DNA of 64,000 nucleotides, from contig JACSYO010002159.1 in NCBI GenBank assembly GCA_016806645.1, positions 9,260,501 to 9,324,500 on the forward strand. The letters run 5' to 3'. The notes under the pieces were generated by a model. The model was not told where the DNA came from. It saw nothing but the letters and a program-made list of their open reading frames with translations, and ran no database searches. The DNA comes from Ophiodon elongatus (lineage: Eukaryota > Chordata > Actinopteri > Perciformes > Hexagrammidae). The translations under genes were made by a program, and so were the position numbers. Each line of letters starts with the position of its first letter. Position 1 is the stretch's first letter. Shown one piece after another: positions 39,007 to 47,185 of this stretch.

Positions 39007-42000
39007 ACACACATCAATCTGATCTCAGAGGGTTTGATTGCAGCGTGCTGATATGCTGAAACATCTGGAATCGGACTATTGGCTGTTTGGCCTTCGCTCG
39101 ACTGGCCGATCAGCCCAGGGAAATGTCCAATCAGGAGAGGAGCTGTTCCAGTGGAGATGCTTGTTAATCGTAACATCGGAAATCCATTTACATGCACTGT
39201 GCGTGCAAGGAGTAATATGGAAGTCAACATTTACTCTTCCGACTGAGCCTGAGTACAAAAAGAGCCCGCTGAGAGATAGAGGTGTTACTGATGTGTTCAT
39301 GTGATTACATGATTTGAAATGCTATTTTCTCTTAGTGTTATGGCTATGGGGTAAAAAAAAACAAAACAACAACTGTACTTTCTACTGAGAGAAATGGATG
39401 CATTTTTCTCAAACCTTTCAATCATATTTGAGTAGAGAGGAAGCAGGAGACAGAGAAAGACACTCAGGTTGGGAGACGTAAATTGACAAAGAATCAAAAT
39501 GATAACATTTTATTGACTAAGAGCTGCAGTGAGAAAGCAGTTTCATACTGATCAGTCAACCGTGTTTACAGACCTATACATTCTCGTAATACCCAGACTG
39601 CTGCAGTTACACAGCCATCAATACCAGGATGGAGCAGGAGGTTTAAACTGACCTATATGGCACAGATAAGGAATAGTGACACCAAGAAGGCTTACATCAT
39701 GCACACATACAGATGAGAGGTTAATTTAATCCAGGCGGGCCCATTTCTTTGAGAACCATACATATTTATATGTATGATTCAAAAGAAATGACTCCCGTAG
39801 AAGAACCAATACAAGCACACACACTAGGGCTGCACCAGTGGCACTTTTTTTTTTCCATCAATGGTTTCGTCTAGTATATTCAAGAATTGTTGCACAATGC
39901 ACAGTTCTCAGAGCTTAAGGTGACATCTTTAAAATGCTTGTTTTGTCCAACCAACAGCCTATAGTGTAGTATTCGATGATATAGAAATAGAGAAAGGCAT
40001 CAAATCTTCCCATTTGAGAAGCTTTGGTATTTCTGCTTTATGAATGATGATTTCTGCAGGTTTTGGATAACTGATTACTTACTAATGCACAAAGAATATT
40101 CAATGAGTCTTTAATCCTACATGTGTTGAGCCGATGGTGGCGCAGTGAAGAATGTCAGGCATTTAAAGAGGTTGGAAAGAGGGTATCTGGGATATAAAAT
40201 GAGGGGAGCGAGGGGTTATTAATAACAAGAAAGAGGAGGCCATACGTTTATTCTAAATTGGGTAGATGAAGAAGAAGAGAAAGACATCCCAAGAAGTGTA
40301 GAAGATGGGTGGGGTGTGACGAGGAGAGATGAAGGAGGTGTGAGAGTGAGAAAATGACTGTGTAGTCTATCAAAATGCAAAATGGAGCGCCTGGGACGAT
40401 TCCCCCTGCTACGATTAACCAATGAAGAGCTGCTCTGGCTAACATATGGTGAGGGAGTGTGCGCACACACACACACACACACACACGCGCACGCACACAG
40501 TCGTTGAGAGGACTTCTTTAAGTGATTGACTAAGCTCTCTCATTTAGACCAAACCAGCCTTCCAAGACGTGGTAATGGGATGGGGATAGAAATGACTGCA
40601 ACATGTATTTATTTTTGCAGTTTATTTTTGTAGTGTTTTGGAGGCGTGCATCTGTGCATCCATGCATATATCTTTGTGTATGTTTGGAGGAGTTATTGTG
40701 CTTTTTAAAAAGCGCATTTTTCGAAAGCATTGAACCAGAGCACAGATGCGCGCGTGCACACACACACACACAAACACAAACACAAACACACACACACACA
40801 CACACACGCAAACACACAGAAGATGTATGTTTCTCCATCACATGACCGTGGAGAGAAGAGACATCTGACGGCGTGGAGGCTCATCTTGCTCCAGCACGGG
40901 TTATTACGACTCAATCGCGGAGCGTTTGAGTGAGCTGGCGCAAACAGCACTCAGCACAGCTCCGGCCCACTGGGGGAGAGACAATAATGCACTTCTGAAA
41001 TATGACACCCTTGCCTGGCCCCACACTCCCACTATGTACATCTCTTTCTATATATTACACTGTATCTGGCTCCCACGGATAGTGTGGGGGAGCTGGTGCT
41101 CCCATGTCCTATGATAGGGACTGGATGACACCTGTGTATGCTGCATTCCTGCTCCTGTTGAGCACAAAGCGTTCACTAATAAACTGTTTACCGTATGTTG
41201 ACTGAATTAGGAACAACAAGGGGCTTCATGCATGATACTGATTAATGATTTCAAGATTCCAGCTGCAAGTGCTGTGTCAACAATATCACCTGTACTGTAT
41301 TTTTCATGCCTAATCCCATTAAACGTGACCCCCCCCTTTGGCATGCTGTTTAAATAAGCGCTGTGTAAAATGGTTAACAACAAGGCCTTGTGGCCGTAAA
41401 ATTCAGCTGTCCCATTGATTATGGAGTAATAGCTGGATGGATTAATGTGTTTCTCAGGGGGTTCACGCCTCAGCAATGAATCTGAATCACTCACACAGAC
41501 ACAGCATGTGGAGCAGCCTCCATATCCAATAACCTGCATTTCTATCCTTATTCATATTTCACACGCCAATTACTGGTTCGTTCTTCATCAAGCTTCTTCT
41601 CATATGAACCTCCTGACATGCCGTCTTACGGAGTTAATGCTGGATCAATTTGAAAAAGTCATTTTTGGAGAGCGATAATGAAATTCAGCTGTCAAGTGAT
41701 GCAGTGGAACCGGATTGGAACAAATCTGGAGTCAAGATGAAAAAGTTCCAGTGAACATGCAACGGACGAGCGAGCAAGCGAGAGAAACAGAGACAGAAAG
41801 AGAGAGACAGAGACAGAGACAGCGTGTTGAAGGGTTGCACCATCATAATATATTGCAGAGTAAGTTGAAAGCTGTGATGGAACAGTGCTTTCAGAGCTCA
41901 TGCGCTCAATATCCCCAGCCGCCGATAATGCGCAACACTACATCACTGGCATTAAATATTCAGAAGCTCAATACAACCAGGTGAACTTGTGCACCTATAC

Positions 42001-43137
42001 TCACCCAAGCACATTAAGAAAACATACAGATAGATTCCAGCAAAACTGATTTACATTATGAAGTCAAATTACAGCAAGCGCTCTCTTCAAACCAACTGTT
42101 TGAGGGTTTCTAAAACATGCATTATTCCTTTACATGAGCACTGGGCTCATCTTGAGGAGGAAGGCATGCCACCTCAGTCATTTAAGCAGCTTTACCCTCA
42201 ATATTCCCTGCTGATTGTGAAGTCATTTGTAGCGGGAGGTACAGTGTGTAGTATTATAAGAGGGCTTTTCAGCTGCTGCCATGACAAACATATTTCAGAG
42301 TCCTTAAACCAACATGAAAAAGAAATTCCCCAAACCAAATTGAATTCAGTCAATTGTGCCATTTGAATGGGCCAATGAGAGGCGCAAAATTCAAAAGCAG
42401 TTAAGAATACATGAAGGTACGGGGAGAGATTTGGGTTCCACTGTCCGTGGCGCTGATACTTATCTGTTGTATTAATGGGGAATAGTTGCCTCAATGTTAT
42501 CATATTACAACGAATCATAGTTCTCTTTAAAATGAATCTTTGTACATATAATTGGCTTATTTCCCCCCTGAGATGCTTTGCTTCTGAGCAGTACGAGCAT
42601 CAATTACACTGCTCCTAAAAAAAGACCAGAAAGTGAATTACATCATTGCTGAAAGGCTCCCTTTACCAAAAAGAGAAGATACCGTCACCCCACAGCAATA
42701 CCCTCCCGGCGAGTAATGACATAATCCAGTTAACAGTAAGAAAGGCTGCCTGTCGCCCTCCCCGGACTTACCTGGTTGTTAATGCACAGAGCAAGGTGTT
42801 TCCTCTCCCGAGCCACAGCCAGACTCCCGCTGCGCAGCCTCGCCTCCTCTCCCTGGTACATGCTTCTGGAAGGACACCGCTCAAGTTAAGACACAAAAAC
42901 TCCCCCGAAAATGAAACATTGCTATCAGCCCTCAGTATATGAACAGCCTGTACTCATCCCCGTGCAGCTGCAGAGAGAAGTAATGCCATGCAGGATTGTA
43001 TCACCCGTCAGTGCACGTCGAAGCAGCCTGCGCTGGGAGCTTCTCGTCTGTCCTAAATAAGCACTGTTGCCATACGTGTAGTGACAGGGATTAGTCGATG
43101 GATGTGACACTAACCTGTACGTGCCGTTCCTCAGCAT
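34242..43137 (-). CDS. IQ-motif protein, 5' exons; candidate divergent IQCJ / IQCJ-SCHIP1
   Basis: Five exons join in frame on the minus strand: 43115-43137, 42772-42865, 36137-36204, 35437-35523 and 34242-34383. All have GT donors and AG acceptors, and phases 2, 0, 2, 2, 0 are consistent, giving 138 codons with no stop and an open 3' end. The fourth-to-fifth exon junction encodes LEIKAIVIQRAWR, an IQ-type calmodulin-binding core very close to the LESKVKIIQRAWR that I recall in human IQCJ. The rest is charged (ERKHLALCINNQEEVKRYHR) and not recognisable. Human IQCJ-SCHIP1 follows MFSD1 on the same strand, as here. SCHIP1-type proteins are cytoskeletal adaptors of axon initial segments and nodes. 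The first seven residues (MLRNGTY) depend on a 23-base exon; a second in-frame ATG lies in exon 2 (MYQGEE). Downstream exons were not found and should lie left of the window. The gene structure is fairly sure; the IQCJ identity rests on one motif and on position. Confidence 0.55.
36514..36561. repeat. (GT)n microsatellite
   Basis: Twenty-four GT units within the large intron of the IQ-motif gene. Confidence 0.96.
37290..37690. other. Intronic CpG-rich block
   Basis: G+C-rich with many CpG sites and Sac/Eag-like words (GGCCGGCCGCGCGTGCG, GACGGGCCGCGGGGC, GGCGCGCGGCCGGCC), in sharp contrast to the A+T-rich flanks. A 194-codon plus-strand open frame spans it, but it has no recognisable domain and its composition changes along its length. 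It could be a cryptic promoter or part of a G+C-rich mobile element. Confidence 0.4.
37800..37982 (+). repeat. Possible 3' end of a LINE-type element
   Basis: The motif CAATGGGGACAACAAAGTTA followed by TTGATTGATTG resembles the 3' end and short tandem tail typical of vertebrate non-LTR retroelements. The upstream limit is uncertain and no reverse transcriptase frame is present. Confidence 0.35.
38666..38702. repeat. C-rich (CCCGCCCGCCC) tract
   Basis: Repeated CCCG and CCCCCG units, so that the minus strand carries several G-triplets with short loops. This fits the G-quadruplex pattern. Confidence 0.9.
38939..39013. repeat. (CA)n microsatellite
   Basis: About 35 CA units with one G interruption near the right end. 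Confidence 0.96.
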
Positions 43138-43141
43138 GACG

Positions 43142-43200
<59 letters not shown>

Positions 43201-43719
43201 CTTCGCTCGCTCCGCGGTCAGACAGAGATGAAGTGAACACTTTTAGTCGGGAGAAGCCGGAGAGAGACCACACTTGGAAAAATGCTCGCAGCCAATGGGA
43301 CGCTGAGCGTGTGCGCGTTTTTATACAGCGCCCATCGCGCGCGCGTGTTGACGGTGTCGTTTAACTTGGCTATCGGGTCTAAACACAGCATCCATTATTC
43401 TGCACGCCTTCTCTCCGGGGACGGGCAACGGCATACTACAGTATCTACAGCCCATCATTGCGGGCTCATGAAATGCCTCACGGAGTGCTAATATATTTGC
43501 TCGTGCACCAGATATGGCGCTATAATGGTTTACATCACACAGGTGTGGGCTGGGAACAGGAGGGACGCACAAGTTGAACAAACACCTGCATTTGGTATTT
43601 GCATTTGGCACACGTCACCCGTACACAGCAGTTAGGTGAGCTGCAGATGGGAGAACAGGTCCATATATTCGTTTGCGTCTAAGTAAAGTGACGAGGCCTC
43701 CGAATTATCAAACTTTTGA
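43138..43719. promoter_or_regulatory. Shared upstream region of the IQ-motif gene and the P2Y receptor
   Basis: The two genes are transcribed apart from this 582-bp segment. It is CpG-rich around 43200-43400. For the plus strand, a CCAAT box lies at 43292-43296 and a TTTTTATA element at about 43318-43325, which would place a start site near 43350. For the minus strand, the (GA)n tract would lie in the 5' untranslated region. No transcript data are available, so the promoter assignment is inferred from position and motifs. Confidence 0.5.
43142..43194. repeat. (CT)n / (GA)n tract just upstream of the IQ-motif start codon
   Basis: Twenty-six CT units on the plus strand; on the minus strand a (GA)n tract ends a few bases before the proposed ATG. 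Confidence 0.95.
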
Positions 43720-44709
43720 ATGGAGGACATCCAAATCTGTCCAGTGACTAACTACTACCAAAGGATCTTCCTGCCAGTGTCCTACAGCCTTGTGTTTGTG
43801 CTGGGCCTGAGTTTAAACGGCGCCCTGCTGTGGTGCGTGTGCTTTCGGACGCGCCGCTGGAGCAGCACGGTCATCTACATGACCAACCTCGCCGTGGCGG
43901 ATCTCCTCTACGTGCTGACCTTGCCTCCTCTCATCATCAGCAATGCCATGGGCGAGCTGTGGCCCTTCGGCAACGTCCTCTGCAAAACCGTCAGGTTTTT
44001 CTTCTTCGTCAACCTCCACTGTAGCATGATGTTTCTCACATGCGTCAGCGTGCACCGTTTCCTCGGAGTGTGCTTCCCCATCGCCGCGGTGCGTCTCCGG
44101 ACCAAAAATCGCGCCCTCTTCGCGTCAGGCACGGTTTGGGTCCTGGCCACAGCGGAGATTTTACCGACACTGGTCTTTGCGCACACGGGTGTGATCAACA
44201 ACATAACCGTGTGCTTTGAAATGACTAACCCGGGGGAATTTAAAGTGTACTTCCCCTATGGGTTGTTTTTAGCCATAGTTGGTTTTCTCATCCCATTCCT
44301 CGTAGTCATCACCTGTTACTGCTCCACGATGAGAGTGCTTTATTTTAGGGCCGCGGACCGCATTTCTAACGCAACGACGACCCGTATGTGCAACAAGTCC
44401 ATCTACACACTCTTGGTGGTGTGCCTCATGTTTGTGGTGTGTTTTGTGCCGTATCACATTTTTCGCACCGTCTACTTGTTGGTGAGGGTCTACCTGCCCG
44501 GAGACTGTCATCTTCTCAACGTGGCCATGATCTCCTTCAAGGTGTGGAAGCCTGTGGTCAGTTTCAACTGCTGCGCAAATCCTCTCCTCCACTTCCTGGG
44601 CTGTGACCGGCACCGTCAGAAGCTTTGGGCTTGGATGTGTAGGAGGACGAGAGTGCATCCCATCGTGTGTCTGGTGAATGTAGGCAGCACAAACAGGGCT
44701 GGAGGCTAG
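43720..44709 (+). CDS. Intronless P2Y-type nucleotide receptor (P2Y2/4/6-like group)
   Basis: A 329-residue rhodopsin-family GPCR in one exon, expected in the plasma membrane as a receptor for extracellular nucleotides. Seven hydrophobic segments are visible. Marks: N33 in TM1, LAVAD with D61 in TM2, WPFG before C88, which should pair with C165 in the second extracellular loop, W140 in TM4, P192 in TM5, and FVVCFVPYHIFR with H246 and R249 (the HxxR/K motif of nucleotide-binding P2Y receptors). C7 and C263 form the usual second bridge. N161 lies in an NIT sequon. The best remembered match is the P2Y4/P2Y2 group (VPYHIFRTVYLL, KVWKPVVSFN). Odd points: TM3 has HRF instead of DRY/HRY, TM7 has NPLLH (291) instead of DPxxY, and the usual basic TM7 residue is K277 instead of R. 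The start is the first ATG of the frame and gives a normal-length N-terminus. I do not assign a specific ortholog. Confidence 0.9.
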   Translation: MEDIQICPVTNYYQRIFLPVSYSLVFVLGLSLNGALLWCVCFRTRRWSSTVIYMTNLAVADLLYVLTLPPLIISNAMGELWPFGNVLCKTVRFFFFVNLHCSMMFLTCVSVHRFLGVCFPIAAVRLRTKNRALFASGTVWVLATAEILPTLVFAHTGVINNITVCFEMTNPGEFKVYFPYGLFLAIVGFLIPFLVVITCYCSTMRVLYFRAADRISNATTTRMCNKSIYTLLVVCLMFVVCFVPYHIFRTVYLLVRVYLPGDCHLLNVAMISFKVWKPVVSFNCCANPLLHFLGCDRHRQKLWAWMCRRTRVHPIVCLVNVGSTNRAGG

Positions 44710-44934
44710 AGAGCATCTATCAGAGGTCTCTTTAATCCATAAGTGACTTTTATCACGAGTCAGTGGGTGGTAATAACAATGTACCAACACAGTCTATGCT
44801 GTGTTCAATAATGACTTTATTATTTCATATATAAAAAAATTGTATTTGGAAACATTCAGTCACAGACTTGATCTTTTTTTTATTTATTTATTTTTATTTT
44901 TTTTTACTTATTGCAACCTTAAAACAAAGGAATT

Positions 44935-44940
44935 AATAAA
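44935..44940 (+). terminator. Poly(A) signal of the P2Y-type receptor
   Basis: AATAAA about 225 bases after the stop codon, after a T-rich stretch. It is the first canonical hexamer on this strand downstream of the gene. Confidence 0.5.
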
Positions 44941-45827
44941 AGGAACTATAACTGATACGGTAAATACTGAGCCTGCAATGATACTGTGGCCAGAAGTGAC
45001 GCACATTTGGGGGAATTGCTGCCCTCTGTCGTTTGCAGAGGGCTGAGTCTCTGAGAAAGACCCTAAAGAAGCATCTGCACCATAAAGCGTCATCCAATTG
45101 TATACGATACAATCTCCTGGACAACAAAATATTAATATTGTGTGGTTTCTATAAAAAGCCCACAGGTGTGGAGCAAACAGAAAATAATTGAAGATGGGTC
45201 CAAATATAACCTCCATGGTGGTAACAGAAACACCCAGAATAGTCAGTCATTCATGTGGAGGTTAAAACACCTAAAGATTAAAAGAGCGACAATTTCTTGT
45301 TCCAACGGGAGCAATGTAGAGAAGACAGCTGAATGAAGGGCATCATGTCAGGACACTCGTGTGGGCACGAGATGACAGATGGGTCGAGCAGTTGTCTGAG
45401 AGCAGAGAGGACAAGAAAGATGAGGAATAAGGGGGGAAAAGACTACACTTGAAGTGGAAGAGTTACTTTTGTTTAATTATAAAGTGTAGCTTTAACCAAC
45501 CCCTCTGGCCTTTAAAAAAACAAATGTATTGCCAGTGTCAAGATCAGAGGCTGAATGAATTAATACATGGATTTCTGTTTGAATTGTGTCTAATCAAAAG
45601 TGATTGTGTGTGTGTGTGTGCATTCCTGTGCACTCAGCCTTGAGAGGAACCGGTTGCGTAAGCCAAACACAGACACGGGTGCTAGTCTAGCAGGGTCACC
45701 CTCTCTCAGTTTACTGTGTTGCCTTTCAATCCTGCAGGAATAATAAAGTATCCATCTTTATCATCGCTGAAGCCAATACCAACACTAGAATATTAAAAAT
45801 AACCCAAAAGGATGAATCAGTAACAGC
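44941..45827. other. Intergenic sequence
   Basis: No gene. A GT tract lies near 45605-45620. GGAATAATAAAGTATCCATC near 45738-45757 resembles the 3' end of a non-LTR element. Confidence 0.5.
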
Positions 45828-46094
45828 TGTGATGACCCTGCCACTCTACTGGCTGTGTCCTGTTAAGGGGTTTCCTGGTGGTAGGAGCAGGGACCAGCTC
45901 ATCTGATCGGAGGCCTCCAAGAAGACTATTAAAAGCGAGACTTCGGAGAGTCTTGGTCTCTCTCTCGGCAGGGCCTGCTGCACCAGCCTCACCACAACTG
46001 TGTTGAAGTTGTATTCGCACCAAATAAAACTGTTTTGGGTCAAATGTCTGTGTGGCCTCCCTTTTTGTTGCCAGCATTGAGCCAGGTGGTAACA
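45828..46094 (+). repeat. 5' LTR
   Basis: Starts TGTGATGACC and ends GGTAACA. It contains a TATA-like ATTAAAAG near 45928-45936 and an AATAAA at 46023-46028, so the U3-R-U5 order can be recognised. Length is 267 bp. Confidence 0.8.
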
Positions 46095-46096
46095 AA

Positions 46097-46114
46097 TGGG
46101 GGCTCATCAGGGAT
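46097..46114 (+). other. tRNA-Pro primer binding site
   Basis: TGGGGGCTCATCAGGGAT differs at two positions from TGGGGGCTCGTCCGGGAT, the complement of the 3' end of tRNA-Pro used by many retroelements. It lies two bases after the LTR end. Confidence 0.8.
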
Positions 46115-46610
46115 CTTGGAAAGGTTAGTACTGAGAGATCGTTAAATGTAACTTTGTTAAAGGGAGTTTTTCCGCACAGAGTTTTGGGTTAAATCGTGTT
46201 TTCTGACCTGCTGTTGGTAGTACAGGCTTGTGAGTCATTTGGAACCCTTTTCCTGATAGGAATAAGCAATGAGGGGCACCAGCTGTCTCTCATTGACCCT
46301 TTTGTTTTTGTTAGTTTGTTGTTTTGGTGCAGTAGGTGGCTAGAGCAGTTGCTCAGGGGCACTTCCATGACCATCGAGGTGATTTTCAGCTTGCTGAAGG
46401 TTAACCGGGTTTTGTGCTTAATTTATCTTGCCACTAACCTGCATGAAGACTAGGGTTGAGTTACTCAGCTAGACCTGGTTAGGCAGTTAGTCAGAGGACT
46501 TGGGTTCCTTATTTAAACCAGCCTGTCGTTCTTTAGGTTTGTGGTGGAAAACCTTGTCTTAGTAGTTGTTTGTGGGAAAAGTGCCTCAAAGGTTGGTGTG
46601 AACTGGTAAA

Positions 46611-46820
46611 ATGGCTTCCATTGAAGACTTTCTTCAGTCTCCAAATGAGGAGTTGCTAAGTTCTTACAAGAAAGATCAGCTCTTGAAATTAGTGGACCAT
46701 TACAGTGTTGAACTTCAAAAAAAATTGAATACGGGTGAACTGTTGGCCACGTTAAAGGATCATTTGCTGAAGGAAAACGTTTTGCCTTTCATAGCGGGGA
46801 TTGCGAAGGCACAGAGTTGA
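46611..46820 (+). pseudogene. Gag-like fragment of the LTR element
   Basis: A 69-residue frame starts with MASIEDFL and is rich in Leu, Lys and Glu. It resembles the short N-terminal helical part of gag proteins in fish Ty3/Gypsy elements and then ends at a stop codon. No zinc knuckle or matrix-capsid continuation follows. It lies between the primer binding site and the purine tract of the element, which supports the assignment. It is a remnant with no expected function. Confidence 0.6.
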
Positions 46821-47072
46821 TATGTTTTCAGAGGTAGCTTCCCCCGGGGTGAGCGAGTCACTCAAAGGTTCCAAGATGGCTCCTGTTTTGATTGGACTTG
46901 GAGTTGGGTTAACCTTTGTTCGTTTACTCCCTGTAGTGTCTCTTTCTGTCTGCGCTGTTTTTTTTTTCCTCTCTTAAATTGCTTCTCAGGTACCAAAGTT
47001 GCAGAGGGGAAGATTCTGGACGGTCAGGGTCGAGTTTGCCTGCAGGGAGGACCCCAATCTTAAGTGAGGGGG

Positions 47073-47185
47073 TGTGACGACCCTGCCACTCTACTGGCTG
47101 TGTCCTGTTAAGGGGTTTCCTGGTGGGAGGAGCAGGGACCAGCTCATCTGATTGGAGGCCTCCAAAAAGACTATAAAAGGACTAT
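47073..47185 (+). repeat. Truncated 3' LTR
   Basis: Repeats the first part of the 5' LTR from TGTGACGACC through the TATA box, where ACTATAAAAG is duplicated, and then stops matching. R and U5 are absent. Confidence 0.8.

Larger units (their letters stand above)
36205..42771 (-). other. Large intron of the IQ-motif gene
   Basis: This is the intron between the second and third modelled exons. It contains (GT)n at 36514-36561, a G+C-rich CpG island-like block at about 37290-37690, a C-rich tract at 38666-38702, (GT)n at 38763-38797, (CA)n at 38939-39013, (CA)n tracts at 40467-40499 and 40757-40808, and a LINE-like tail near 37940-37980. No further exon in frame was recognised. Confidence 0.5.
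45828..47185 (+). mobile_element. Short, internally deleted LTR retrotransposon (Ty3/Gypsy-like)
   Basis: A 5' LTR and a truncated 3' LTR share about 105 bp at about 95% identity, starting TGTGAYGACCCTGCC. A primer binding site follows the 5' LTR by two bases, and a purine-rich AGTGAGGGGG precedes the 3' LTR. The interior of about 980 bp encodes only a short gag-like frame; protease, reverse transcriptase, RNase H and integrase are missing. It is therefore non-autonomous and probably dead. The 3' LTR stops after its TATA box, so target-site duplication cannot be checked. Confidence 0.85.

Noticed and set aside
43813..44790. Minus-strand frames opposite the P2Y receptor
   Set aside because: Shadow frames of a real, G+C-richer coding exon.
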